In this document: positions 44,403 to 53,819 of the stretch, piece by piece | How the letters are laid out: the number at the start of each line of letters is the position of its first letter | How positions within the stretch are numbered: the first letter of the stretch is position 1 | NCBI GenBank assembly: GCA_965263045.1 | Contig: CBDHGK010000020.1 | Location: 1-64,000, forward strand | Length of the DNA: 64,000 nucleotides | DNA from: G963664115 sp965263045 | Lineage (GTDB): Bacteria; Acidobacteriota; Terriglobia; 20CM-2-55-15 | Direction of reading: 5' to 3' | The notes under the pieces: generated by a model | What the model saw: the letters and a program-made list of their open reading frames with translations, nothing else | The model's database searches: none | Told to the model about the DNA's origin: nothing | Program-made: the position numbers and the translations under genes

Positions 44403-44725
44403 TTGAGCGTGCGGTGCCGGAAGACAAGTGCTGGCAATCGGCCCTCCTCGGGATCCTGCACAGCACCAAGCCGGACGCCTCCGAGCACCTGCTCAGAGGC
44501 ACGTATCCAAAGGTGTGGAGGTGAAGGGCCGATTCGGCGACGGCGGCATCGACGGAACCGGCATGCTGCGCTTGAACTTCGTGTCGTTCTAGTTCACCTA
44601 CCATTGCAAGCGCTTCGCCGGGGCGCGGAGGCCTGGAACCATCCGCGACTTCCAAGGCGCGACGGTGAGCCGCGCGGACAAGGGCCGATTCACGGACGAG
44701 GCGGTGCGGGACGCAGATCCTCAAT
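44403..44725 (+). pseudogene. Mrr-type restriction endonuclease remnant
   Basis: Frames read CWQSALLGILHSTKPDASEH, then after a frameshift VKGRFGDGGIDGTGMLRLNF and VSF, TAG (44590-44592), FTYHCKRFAGARRPGTIRDF, QGATVSRADKGRF. GDGGIDG...CKR is the Mrr_cat PD-(D/E)XK signature. A frameshift, an amber stop and truncated ends make it inactive. Mrr enzymes cut modified DNA. Confidence 0.75.
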
Positions 44726-45640
44726 CGGGCACAATACTAATGTAAAATCGTTCGTGCGCTGTCCAAGATCCGTGGAGACCGGCCTGAAGCAGCCCTCGGC
44801 AGGACATCGGGGATGACAATGGCCGTCACGAATCCTGGTGCTGCTGGCGCCCGATCTCTTTGCCCAGGAGAGGGTCAGCCATGAAGCTCCGGTACCATCG
44901 CCTCTACGGGCAGATCTCCGGATCGAACAGTGTCCATTTAATATGAATGATAATGTCCTTTATCGTTCATATTCAACCGACCAAGAAATGTCCGGGAAAT
45001 CATATTATGCCGGATCGCTCCCTTACGTGGAGTAAGAGGGGGGATTCCGGATGCCATGCCCAATCCACATGGTTTTAACGACTTCCATAAAGTCTGGACG
45101 TCCTTAGCCGGATGGACACGAGCGGTCGCGACCGCTAGGCCGTTGAGAACCTCTTCGGCGCAATCTCCCCACGGGGCGTCCATTGATGGCTGAACCGCCG
45201 GGGCAGAAGTCCCCGAAGTGTTCGAAGACACAAAGTCGGTGCCGGTCGCTCCCAGCCGCCTTCCCGACCTCTACGCGATGATCCGCGTCAGGCCGTCTCA
45301 AAAGGTACAGGGGCTGTCTCCTGTGAAGGCGTCCCTACGGGCAGGCTGACCGACAACGTCCGTGGCGGATTCCGCGTCGGCGCGATCCAACGGGCGCTCC
45401 GTCGCGGTTGTTATGCCGCTGCACGTGTGGCACGTGGTGCGGCGACACCGTGCACGAGGAGATGGGCGGACATCCTAAGGGAAAACTATATTATCTTTAT
45501 TGAATAAACGCTGTTTATCTACAATAGCTTATGCTCAACACGTCAGTGTCTGCGGCCGGGTGAAGCGGTCATGCATAGCTGGATGCCTTTCGCTCCGACG
45601 CCGAGCGATTTCTTGGAGAACCTCATTGATAGAGTAAGAT
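44726..45640. other. Long intergenic stretch before the AbiE pair
   Basis: No supported gene. The part near 44930-45020 and 45480-45660 is AT-rich compared with neighbours. AAAAGGTACAGGGGCTGT at about 45300 resembles a string at 59022 and may be a small dispersed repeat. Confidence 0.4.
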
Positions 45641-45655
45641 AAATATAGTATATTT
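45641..45655. promoter_or_regulatory. Operator-like palindrome before abiE
   Basis: AAATATA-G-TATATTT, palindromic around its centre, 45 bp before the AbiEi-like start and within the AT-rich promoter region. AbiEi antitoxins repress their own operon at inverted repeats, so this is a plausible target. Confidence 0.45.
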
Positions 45656-45699
45656 CTGACAATCATCAATCGCTAAATACTGGAAAGAGGTGTTATCCA

Positions 45700-46323
45700 A
45701 TGACCGGCATGGCCGACAAGATCATGAAAAAAGCGTCCGCGCACGCCAGCGGACGGCGGGTGTGGACGCCGAAGGACTTTCTGGGCCTCGGCAGCCGTGA
45801 GGCTGTCGATCAGGCGCTGTCGCGCCTCGTCAAGGAGGGCCAACTGCGCCGGGTTGGCCACGGGTTGTACGACATGCCCAGGATGAGCGACGTGCTCAAG
45901 CGACCGGCACCGGTTGACCTGGATGCCGCCATCGCCACACTGGTACGGCGGGACGGTGTACGCATCATGCCCGATGGTCTTATAGCCGCGAACCAGCTCG
46001 GTCTCACCAACGCAGTACCCGCGAAGGTCTCTTATGTGACGGACGGTTCCACGAGGACGCTCAGGATAGACGGCCGAACAGTCCGGTTCCGACATGCGGG
46101 TCCGAGCGTCATGCAGTGGGCTGGAAAATCGGCAGCTCCCGTGATGCAGGCGCTGCGGTGGCTTGGCCCAGATGTGGCCAAAGACGCTCAGGTCGTTTCG
46201 ATCTTGAGGCGCCACCTCCCAGATGATGTGAAGCGCGATCTCTTGCAGAACAGTCGAGATCTACCCGGCTGGGCGCTACCTCTGGCGCGCAGCATCGCGG
46301 CTGATCTGGCTGTTGCCGTGTGA
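45700..46323 (+). CDS. abiEi: AbiEi-like antitoxin (DUF6088)
   Basis: 207 aa. N-terminal winged helix (RRVWTPKDFLGLGSREAVDQ, ALSRLVKEGQLRRVGHGLYD) binds DNA; the C-terminal domain (SYVTDGSTRTLRIDGRTVRF, GWALPLARSIAADLAVAV) neutralises the toxin. AAAGAGG lies 9 nt upstream. The TGA overlaps the toxin GTG (GTGTGA), showing a coupled type IV toxin-antitoxin operon with abortive-infection role. Confidence 0.85.
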   Translation: MTGMADKIMKKASAHASGRRVWTPKDFLGLGSREAVDQALSRLVKEGQLRRVGHGLYDMPRMSDVLKRPAPVDLDAAIATLVRRDGVRIMPDGLIAANQLGLTNAVPAKVSYVTDGSTRTLRIDGRTVRFRHAGPSVMQWAGKSAAPVMQALRWLGPDVAKDAQVVSILRRHLPDDVKRDLLQNSRDLPGWALPLARSIAADLAVAV

Positions 46324-47363
46324 AGGGAACCCTCAAGTCGTTTCTCGCTCTTCCGGAGCGAGACAAGCGAGACGTGTTCGAAGCAGCAGCGGGCCGACTC
46401 GATACGCTGCCCAGTTACATAGAAAAGGATTTCTGGGTCTGTCTTGTACTCGACGCGCTCTACAACCGGCTACCCGACGGGCACCCGAACCTGCTCTTCA
46501 AGGGCGGGACGTCCCTGTCCAAGGCCTTCGGTCTCATCGATCGGTTCTCCGAGGACATCGATCTAGTCGTTCATCGTGACGGTCTTGGCTTCGAAGGGGA
46601 GCGTGACCCGACCGTAGCAAGCAATCTGTCGAACAAGAGACGGGCCGCGCTGTTCAAAGAACTCAGGGCGGCGTGCAGCGGCTACATTTGCGGAGACCTG
46701 CAAACCGCCTTGACGAGGCTGATTGGTGAGATCGTGGAGGGGTGCCAAGTTGATCCGGATGAGGACGACATCGACAGGCAGACGCTCTTCATCGAGTACC
46801 CCACCCTGTATCCGAGTGGCGATGTTGCCTATGTGCCGCCACGCGTCAGACTCGAGGCTGGAGCAAGGTCTGCATTCGACCCCAGTTTGAGCTGCACCAT
46901 CACCCCCTATATCGCCGATGACCTACCCGAATGGTCCTTCGAGGTGGGAGGAACTAGAGTGATGGCGCCGGAGCGCACCTATTGGGAGAAGCTGCTGATT
47001 TTGCATGGGGTGCACTGTGGATACCGAGACGCGAAGCGTCTGCCGGCCGACAAGCACCGGATCTCGCGCCACTACTACGACGTCGCGATGATCACGGAGA
47101 CCGAGGTCGGCAGGTCAGCCTTGTCAAATATTGACCTACTGGATGCGGTCCGGAACCACAACCTCATCGCCTTCCGGCAAGCATGGAAGCGGTTCAGAGA
47201 GGCCGTTCCCGGATCGGTGAGATTGGTTCCACAGGCGGAACTACGTACGGTGATTGAACGGGATTACGGCGCCATGCAAGGCATGATCCTCGGTGACGTC
47301 CCGGAGTTCGGATGGGTCATGGAGCAACTTCAAACTGCTGAAGCCGCGATCAACAGAATTTAG
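46320..47363 (+). CDS. abiEii: AbiEii-like nucleotidyltransferase toxin
   Basis: 347 aa from GTG 46320. Motif I is LLFKGGTSLSKAFGLIDRFS followed by EDIDLVV, giving the metal-binding DxD-type site. ERTYWEKLLILHG carries the conserved Lys, and HRISRHYYDVAMI is motif IV. The toxin adds nucleotides to tRNA or other RNA and stops growth. Frame intact. Confidence 0.9.
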   Translation: MKGTLKSFLALPERDKRDVFEAAAGRLDTLPSYIEKDFWVCLVLDALYNRLPDGHPNLLFKGGTSLSKAFGLIDRFSEDIDLVVHRDGLGFEGERDPTVASNLSNKRRAALFKELRAACSGYICGDLQTALTRLIGEIVEGCQVDPDEDDIDRQTLFIEYPTLYPSGDVAYVPPRVRLEAGARSAFDPSLSCTITPYIADDLPEWSFEVGGTRVMAPERTYWEKLLILHGVHCGYRDAKRLPADKHRISRHYYDVAMITETEVGRSALSNIDLLDAVRNHNLIAFRQAWKRFREAVPGSVRLVPQAELRTVIERDYGAMQGMILGDVPEFGWVMEQLQTAEAAINRI

Positions 47364-47491
47364 TGAGGGGATCTCAGGCAATTGCTGATCGAACCCGGCA
47401 TCGGCGCCCTCAAGCGTACTCTCGACGTGCTTTCCATCACCCGGATACCTTTTCGGACTTGGAGGGAATTCGCGAACGCGAGTAGTGCATC

Positions 47492-49810
47492 ATGAACTGG
47501 CGTGCCAGCCATCCGTCGAGTCTCATACTCAATACGGTCGCTCTTCATACTGATTGGGATGCATCCGTAAGGGTCGGTCACTTGAACTACGACGGCATGG
47601 AGGCGATGGCAGGTCTTCGTACTCAACTGGGACCTACCCACGTTGTGAAGCGGCGCGGGAATCGCCTCGCAATTGCAAGCGTCGATCCTAATTCGTCACT
47701 ACCTGGCGAACTAATAAAAACCAAGGCCGGTGACGTTACGGACCTGCTCGCGTGGCGACTCTCGGAGTGGCTCGTTGAGCACTTTGCCGCAACTGGTCGA
47801 CAGCTCTTTAGACGGCGGAGGTCTCTGGTCGTCGTTTCGAATCGACCGACCGACAACCTCCTACGCTCGGTCGTGCCGCGCAATGTTTCCTTGCCAAACG
47901 GAATCGCGTTTCAGGCCGCCTTCGAGATGAATGTTCGCATCGAGCGTTTAAGTGGCAGAGCTCAGGTGTTCGTTACTCTCGACTCCCATACGCGTCCGCA
48001 AATCGATACGTCAGTCAGTGACCTAATCGCTGCAGGCGTCTCGGTCGAGGGATTTTATGTGCGGCGCGCGGCGTCTGTTGGGGACCCACGGTTGGCGAAC
48101 CCCGGTCGTCTCACCGGATGCGTTGAGCGAATAGACGGACACGATCTGATCCTAGCGGACCACGAGGAGGGATGGTTCACGATTCCGGCGGAAGAGACCC
48201 GGCTTGAGCCGCGCATGGAGGTCCTTGCCCATGTGCTCGCGCAATTGTCTCCGGCGGCGAGGACAACGCGTGAGGTGTTGGAACAGCTGAGAAACTCGGC
48301 GGGGCGGCTCTCGACTGGCGAGGAGAAACTCAAGCGGATTCGCTCGATAGCCGAGTACTTACGGAAACAGAAACCTGTATTGCTCGACGGGCATGTCGGT
48401 GGATTCGGCAACCTGATTTCTAACCACCGCAGGTTCCCCAGAAACGAGGTTGTATCGAAACCTGCGCTTGTCTTCGATACCGGGACCCGAACGAATCGAT
48501 GGAATCAGGGAGGTCTTGACCAGCACGGGCCTTTCGACCGCTATCAGTTCAATCCAAAGCGGCTGAACATCGCGCTCATCTGCCAACAGGATCGGCAGGG
48601 ACGAGTTGAACAGTTCGTCAAGCAGTTTCTTCAGGGCGTTCACCAGAAAGCGGGCGCTCCCAGTTCTGATGGCAGTGACGTGGGGTTTCTGCGGCGCTTT
48701 TCCCTTGAGGAGCCTTATGTGAATGTCTTCGTGGCAAGGAACGCTTCTGCTGCTGAATATCGCCAATCTGCTATCACGGCGGTGGAGCACATCACGGATC
48801 GAGGCGAAACGTGGAACCTCGCGTTGGTGCAAACCGAAGAGGCAATGGAGGCTTTGATCGGTGACGACAACCCATATCTGACAACAAAGGCATTCTTTCT
48901 GGCTAAGGGCATCGCGGTCCAACATGTGCACTTCGAGACGATGAACCAGCCTCTTCCCCAACTGGGTTACTCGCTGAACAACGTCGGGCTCGCCTGCTAC
49001 GCGAAGTTGGGCGGAGTACCGTGGTTGTTGCCATCAGACCAGACGGTCGCTCATGAGTTGGTCATCGGTCTCGGCAGTCACCACGAGCGCAGGTCTCGCT
49101 TTGGCGTTGGAGATCGGTACGTCGGCATTACGACAGTGTTTTCGGGGGATGGATGCTACCTGCTTGAGAGTCGGACGCGGGCAGTCCCGTTTTCCGAGTA
49201 CGGCGGCGCCATGCTGGATGCAGTGCGCTCTGCAGTTCAGAAGGTGCGAGCTGACTTCGCGTGGGCAACGGGAGATCCTGTTCGTCTTGTCTTCCATGCG
49301 TTCAAGCCAGTTAAGGACATCGAGGCGCAGGCAGTTCACTCACTCATGGCCGAGCTTGAGATTCCGCATGCAGAGTATGCATTCCTCCACGTTGCTGACG
49401 CACACCCTTTCCGGCTCTTTGATGAGAATGAAAAGGGGACACCTGCCGGTCGAGGCACAAAGAAAGGGATTAAAGCGCCCCCACGCGGTTTGATGGTTCA
49501 TCTATCGCGGCGAGAGGCCTTGCTCTGCCTAAAGGGTGCACGTGAACTAAAGCAGGCGGGCGACGGTCATCCTTCACCATTGCTCTTGCGCCTCCATAGA
49601 GAATCATCGTTTCGAGACCTGACGTACTTGGGAAGGCAGGCCTTTGCCTTCGCCTGCCACTCTTGGCGGAGCTTCTTGCCGGCCCCGCTGCCGATCACGG
49701 TCTTGTACTCGCAGCTTGTCGCCGAAGAGTTGAGAGATCTGAGTACGGTGTCGGGCTGGCTCGACGAGGCCATCGTTGGGCGAATAGGGCGAACGACGTG
49801 GTTCCTATGA
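47492..49810 (+). CDS. Long-B prokaryotic Argonaute, catalytically degenerate
   Basis: 772 aa. PAZ-like region about residues 190-270; MID about 400-490 with NPYLTTKAFFLAKGIAVQHV (Y, K and Q for the guide 5' phosphate); PIWI from about 510. In active Argonautes the PIWI starts with a catalytic Asp (IGxD); here it reads LVIGLGSHHER, with Gly in place of Asp. The later GDPVRLVFHAFKPVKDIEAQ keeps the strand but not a full DEDX set. It likely binds guide and target without cutting. The next gene overlaps by ATGA and is a nuclease, fitting long-B systems that use a separate effector. Confidence 0.88.
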   Translation: MNWRASHPSSLILNTVALHTDWDASVRVGHLNYDGMEAMAGLRTQLGPTHVVKRRGNRLAIASVDPNSSLPGELIKTKAGDVTDLLAWRLSEWLVEHFAATGRQLFRRRRSLVVVSNRPTDNLLRSVVPRNVSLPNGIAFQAAFEMNVRIERLSGRAQVFVTLDSHTRPQIDTSVSDLIAAGVSVEGFYVRRAASVGDPRLANPGRLTGCVERIDGHDLILADHEEGWFTIPAEETRLEPRMEVLAHVLAQLSPAARTTREVLEQLRNSAGRLSTGEEKLKRIRSIAEYLRKQKPVLLDGHVGGFGNLISNHRRFPRNEVVSKPALVFDTGTRTNRWNQGGLDQHGPFDRYQFNPKRLNIALICQQDRQGRVEQFVKQFLQGVHQKAGAPSSDGSDVGFLRRFSLEEPYVNVFVARNASAAEYRQSAITAVEHITDRGETWNLALVQTEEAMEALIGDDNPYLTTKAFFLAKGIAVQHVHFETMNQPLPQLGYSLNNVGLACYAKLGGVPWLLPSDQTVAHELVIGLGSHHERRSRFGVGDRYVGITTVFSGDGCYLLESRTRAVPFSEYGGAMLDAVRSAVQKVRADFAWATGDPVRLVFHAFKPVKDIEAQAVHSLMAELEIPHAEYAFLHVADAHPFRLFDENEKGTPAGRGTKKGIKAPPRGLMVHLSRREALLCLKGARELKQAGDGHPSPLLLRLHRESSFRDLTYLGRQAFAFACHSWRSFLPAPLPITVLYSQLVAEELRDLSTVSGWLDEAIVGRIGRTTWFL

Positions 49811-50955
49811 GCACGACTCCCCTCGATCTCGTTCGAGAGCGCATTGTAGCGCGACTCGAGGAAGCTCGCAGATCAGCCATGCTCTCACATCTTGGGATGT
49901 GGCTCGGCGTGCTTGATGAGTGCCAGCCATGGAATGCGCCGGCCGGATTGCGGCAGTACAGGACGGTCGCCGAAGCCGCCATCGTGTATGCCTCGGGAGA
50001 GGACCTCAGCGCGAAACGGTACTTTGAGGAAGGAGTCGAGTGGCTGCAGCACCGGCGGTTCTTTGTTCCGGGCCAGCCAAAGATCCTAGAGGCTGATCCG
50101 CTGGCCTGTGTAGCTCTTTCCGCCGGCATCCGGGCCCACGGAAGCGTTGTAGCACAGAAATGGTTGGCGGAAATCGTCGAGCAGGCAATCGACAGCGAGC
50201 AGGACCGACAACGCATCGATCTCTTCAAGTTGGCGCATGCGGTAGGCGACGACGACGACCTTACTTGGAACGCGCTTTCGCCGATACTAGCCGTTGCCTG
50301 TGCACACAAGCTTCAGAGGCGCGTGGACCCTGAGGAACATCAGCGTGCATTCGAAGTAATCATGTCGCCCGATGGCCCCGATGTTGAATGGGCGATTTTC
50401 TACGAGTCTGCGCTGCGCGCTATCTTCGCGATGGAGGCCACAATTGATTTGGCGCAACCCACGGTCGACCAGGTTGTCAAACTTCTCAAAGGAGTCCCAG
50501 CGGCACTGAAGCGCTGGCCGTGGGAGGACAAGCCGAAGACTCAGCACAAGGACGTCACGTCACAGCACTGGGACATTCAGCACGAGTATCATGTGCAGAG
50601 CTTGACTTGGGCTGTTCTGAGACCCGTTTTCCCGGGCTTGGAGGACGAGGAAAATCTACCGTCCCTCGGGCACAAGCATCCTAGGGCCGACCTGCTGGTA
50701 CCAGCACTTCGACTCATTATCGAGGTGAAATACCTGCGCGAGGCGACACAGGCAGCTCGCGCCAAGCTCATCGAGGAGATCGCTGCGGACACGGCGATCT
50801 ACCGGACGCCAGACTCTGGCTACGACACCATCATCGCGCTCATATGGGACTCAACAGGATCGATTCACCACCATGCAGAAGTCGAGACCGGCATTCGCAA
50901 GCTTCAGGGGGTTGTCGAAGCTGTCATCATCTCGCGGCCCGGAGAGTGGAAGTGA
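49807..50955 (+). CDS. Argonaute-associated PD-(D/E)XK nuclease
   Basis: 382 aa. The N-terminal 280 residues are helical and unrecognised (RERIVARLEEARRSAMLSHL, EWLQHRRFFVPGQPKILEAD). The C-terminal domain has PRADLLVPALRLIIEVKYLR: Asp, then E-x-K, the PD-(D/E)XK core, then QAARAKLIEEIAADTAIYRT. Known long-B Argonaute systems pair with such nucleases that degrade DNA after target recognition. Start overlaps the Argonaute stop, so the two are made together. Confidence 0.85.
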   Translation: MSTTPLDLVRERIVARLEEARRSAMLSHLGMWLGVLDECQPWNAPAGLRQYRTVAEAAIVYASGEDLSAKRYFEEGVEWLQHRRFFVPGQPKILEADPLACVALSAGIRAHGSVVAQKWLAEIVEQAIDSEQDRQRIDLFKLAHAVGDDDDLTWNALSPILAVACAHKLQRRVDPEEHQRAFEVIMSPDGPDVEWAIFYESALRAIFAMEATIDLAQPTVDQVVKLLKGVPAALKRWPWEDKPKTQHKDVTSQHWDIQHEYHVQSLTWAVLRPVFPGLEDEENLPSLGHKHPRADLLVPALRLIIEVKYLREATQAARAKLIEEIAADTAIYRTPDSGYDTIIALIWDSTGSIHHHAEVETGIRKLQGVVEAVIISRPGEWK

Positions 50956-50964
50956 GGGATACGG

Positions 50965-51092
50965 GGCGGAACCCGGTGAAGATTCGTTGCTGTCAATACC
51001 TGAACAACGTTGTAGAGCAGGACCACTGCAGGGTGAAGGGGCGATTGCGGCCGATGTTGGAGTTCAAAACGTTCTACAATACGCGGTATTGT
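50965..51092 (+). mobile_element. IS6-family internal remnant
   Basis: Encodes KIRCCQYLNNVVEQDHCRVK and GRLRPMLEFKTFYNTR, matching IS6 positions 42996-43110 at about 88% by eye. It contains the catalytic Glu region but no ends. Separates the Argonaute operon from an xthA fragment. Confidence 0.9.
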
Positions 51093-51430
51093 AATCGCCG
51101 ATCACAAGGACCGGGCAGCGGTGCCGAAGCCGTTGCCCGGTCGAATACCGCCCGATAGAAGTCGAGTTTATAGTCGGCTCGACTGTTGTCCCAGTCCTTC
51201 CCGCTTCCTTTGGGGAATAGGCGTTTAGAACCGCGAACCGCCCGTGGTCGGTCTGGAAGTGATCGGCGATGAACCGGCCCTCGATGTCGAACCGGGACTC
51301 TTCGGTGGAGGTGGGTTTGTCCACCCGATCAGGCTGGAGCTTCGAATAGATGCCGACACCACTATATCCCCGGCGCTCGGCTACCATGAACCGGAAGATG
51401 TCAACAAGTTTGGGGTCTTCCGCAGAATTT
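51093..51430 (-). pseudogene. xthA: Exodeoxyribonuclease III (xthA) fragment
   Basis: The frame reads DPKLVDIFRFMVAERRGYSG, VGIYSKLQPDRV, ESRFDIEGRFIADHF, GRFAVLNAYSPKEAGR and LVIGDYNTA, which are the central ExoIII strands (KGYSGV, D.EGR, GD.N.A). N and C termini are missing and the spacing is disturbed by small indels. The C-terminal side is cut by the IS6 remnant. Confidence 0.75.
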
Positions 51431-51722
51431 GTGGGTAAAACCGTCTACCATCGCCGCTTGAGGAGACCACGGTGCTCGCCAAGCCTCAAGGCTTCCCTCG
51501 CAAGCTCGGCGGCTGCGCCGGCCTTGACCCTCGGCTGCGCTCCGCGGTGTCGGCTGGTGTGGGCGATGGGGAACGGGGCCTCCGGCGGGGGCTCCGGGCA
51601 CCGGGTGTAGGCGTCCGACCGAAGTGGGTACTGGAATATTCGCCGTCGAACAAAAGAATAAGGTACTTTGTTTCAATTACTTATGTGCGCACAGGCCTTT
51701 GGACTGCCCACAAATTCTGCGG
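51420..51722. repeat. Pair of 16-bp inverted repeats around a non-coding 303-bp segment
   Basis: CCGCAGAATTTGTGGG (51420-51435) and its exact complement (51707-51722). The interior has no supported gene. The size and ends resemble a small non-autonomous element, but no target duplication is clear. Confidence 0.5.
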
Positions 51723-51752
51723 AGGAGGCAAATAAATCAACAGGAGGTAAGG

Positions 51753-52028
51753 ATGCGGTTACCAGAAGAAGCCAATCGGTGGAAGAGCGACGGAAGGGTG
51801 ATTGACCTCGACTTGAACGACCCATCGATGGCGCAACTCGACAAGCCGGGAGAAACAACCACGGCGCTTCGTTTCTCCGAGTGGCTCCGCTCGAACGATT
51901 GGATGGTATCGACAGAGCACCGCGGACCAATGCGGATCGGGGGCCGGAATTCGGAGCAGGACGAATCTGTAGCCAAGCTGGAGCTATTGCTCCTGGATGA
52001 GTTTGCCCACTCAGATTGCGTGTATTAA
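51753..52028 (+). CDS. Hypothetical 91-aa protein
   Basis: Starts MRLPEEANRWKSDGRVIDLD, with AGGAGG 5 nt upstream (51742-51747). No domain recognised; acidic with a Trp-rich middle (ALRFSEWLRSNDWMVSTEHR). May be the remaining front of a longer gene, or a small regulator of the next operon. Confidence 0.5.
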   Translation: MRLPEEANRWKSDGRVIDLDLNDPSMAQLDKPGETTTALRFSEWLRSNDWMVSTEHRGPMRIGGRNSEQDESVAKLELLLLDEFAHSDCVY

Positions 52029-52269
52029 GTACGCCCGCCAACCGACATATGGTGCAGGGACCCGTTTGGCAGCGGACGTGCTTTCGCTGAATGTTAACTG
52101 GTTTCTCGGGATTCCAGCGAGGTGCCCCGCCGGGCCTCGAAGCCTTCGGCCGGGACGTCCAAGTAGCCGGCGACATATTTGAGCGGGCGTCCCTGCCTTT
52201 GAATGACAATGCGCTTATCTAGTAGACGTCACGGCGTCAACTTATAGGTGTCCAGGATTCAGGTATGCA
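52029..52269. other. Probable promoter region of the Hsp70-like operon
   Basis: 241 bp without a supported gene, just upstream of the operon. No clear -35/-10 pair could be fixed by eye. Confidence 0.35.
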
Positions 52270-53790
52270 ATGACACCGATTAACGACCTGCTTCTGCAAT
52301 TTGCAGCCGCCACAGACGCGCAGTCGCAACGCGCAGCCCTTGTTTCGATGATCAAGGCGAAGCAGGTTCACGAGGCTGCTCGAAATAGTTCGTTCAACGA
52401 AGGACTCCATAAGCTTGGACAGGCTATAAAGGATAGCAATGAAGGTCACCAACCGCTCGGTGCCGCAGTAGGACTCCCTGAGCGTGGACACCCTATAAAG
52501 GATGGCAACGAAGGTCACGAACCACTCCTTGCCGCAGCGACACTTGAACGTGCCGCAGCTGTCGTCAAAAGGCTCAGGCCGCAGATTGATGAACTCTTAC
52601 AGCAGTCGATTACGGATCAACTACCTGATCTGCATCAACTAAAAGATCGGAACGACCGGCAATATGCCGCTCGAACCTGGCGTGCAGTCCGAAGCCCCTG
52701 GTACGTTGATTACCTTGCCAAAGCGGCCGTTCAAGAGGAGTCTGGCGAAAACATCCGAAAAGAATGCCTTGAGGGAGTCATTACGCTCTCAGCGGATATC
52801 AGTGCCGCACTCAGCACACTTCAACAAGCGTTCAAAGTCACAAACTTCGAGACCAAGAAACCCGGAGATAGCGTTGGGCGCAGGCTGAAGAGAATACTGG
52901 AACTCTTCACGACGATACTGCTGGAATCGCACAAGCCGCTAGGTGACAACGTCGCCCGGGCACTCAGCCTGTTGGTGCGCCGCGCGTTTCACGATACAGG
53001 CCTTCCTCAAAGCATTGTGATCAAACGTGACGTCACACACCAGATCGCCAAGCTCATTCACGGAATCGTTCGGACCAGCTTCTCCTACGCCGGTGATGAC
53101 AGGACCTACGAGGCTCTCTTAGTTGCCCAGGATTGGTTCGACACCAGCGATTGGGTTGATCTGTGCGAATCTTCGCATGCGATTGTTCAGTTGCAGAACG
53201 ATTTGCAGGAGTCCATTCTGCTGATCGCCAAATTCGGTGTCACCGACGACGCGCTACGCAGGACCTTGGGCACTGCGTTGGGGTCCAGGAAGAGAGCCGA
53301 AGAAGTCTGTCGCGAAATCGCGACTACAACACCAGGGCTAAGCCGGGACGTTCGCGATCGCTTGGCGGGAGTGTCGTCCAGAAGGAGAAGCACAAGTGCA
53401 GCGGAGAGCCAGGAATGGTCCATGGACAAGGTCCTTGCGGAACTCCTGATCGAAACTGACCGGCTTTCGGCGGCGTCCAATGTGGTTCAGACCGGGGTGC
53501 TCCCGGAGGTCAGTACTGTCTTGCCCCATTCAGTCAGATCTCTTTCGACCCTTACGGGTCTGGCCGATGCTTTCTCGAACAGGATGGCACTTGCCCTGAA
53601 ACGCCGGTCTCTTCGTGCTAGGGGTGACGTAGGAGACGAGGTCGAGTTCAGTCCACTTGAGCATCAAATCAGAGGCGGCGGCATCCCTGATAGGCGAGTG
53701 CGTATAGTGAGTCCGCTGGTTGAACGCATTAGCGAGGACGGGGTGCCACACATCGTGCTAAAGGCACTTGTAGAACCGGTTGCAGACTAA
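52270..53790 (+). CDS. Unrecognised 506-aa protein, partner of an Hsp70-like ATPase
   Basis: 506 aa, mostly helical and soluble, with no known domain. It has a 23-aa tandem duplication near the N terminus (52402-52470 and 52471-52539; GLHKLGQAIKDSNEGHQPL / GLPERGHPIKDGNEGHEPL). A C-terminal segment (GIPDRRVRIVSPLVERIS) is followed by a strand that could contact the ATPase. It precedes the ATPase gene by 29 nt on the same strand, so the two form an operon. Function unknown; possibly substrate adaptor, inhibitor or exchange factor. Confidence 0.7.
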   Translation: MTPINDLLLQFAAATDAQSQRAALVSMIKAKQVHEAARNSSFNEGLHKLGQAIKDSNEGHQPLGAAVGLPERGHPIKDGNEGHEPLLAAATLERAAAVVKRLRPQIDELLQQSITDQLPDLHQLKDRNDRQYAARTWRAVRSPWYVDYLAKAAVQEESGENIRKECLEGVITLSADISAALSTLQQAFKVTNFETKKPGDSVGRRLKRILELFTTILLESHKPLGDNVARALSLLVRRAFHDTGLPQSIVIKRDVTHQIAKLIHGIVRTSFSYAGDDRTYEALLVAQDWFDTSDWVDLCESSHAIVQLQNDLQESILLIAKFGVTDDALRRTLGTALGSRKRAEEVCREIATTTPGLSRDVRDRLAGVSSRRRSTSAAESQEWSMDKVLAELLIETDRLSAASNVVQTGVLPEVSTVLPHSVRSLSTLTGLADAFSNRMALALKRRSLRARGDVGDEVEFSPLEHQIRGGGIPDRRVRIVSPLVERISEDGVPHIVLKALVEPVAD

Positions 53791-53819
53791 ACGCAATCTG
53801 GGATTGGAGATCACGAACG

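Noticed and set aside
45300..45330. AAAAGGTACAGGGGCTGT as a REP-type element shared with 59020
   Set aside because: Only about 13 bases agree and no palindrome is conserved; too little to call.
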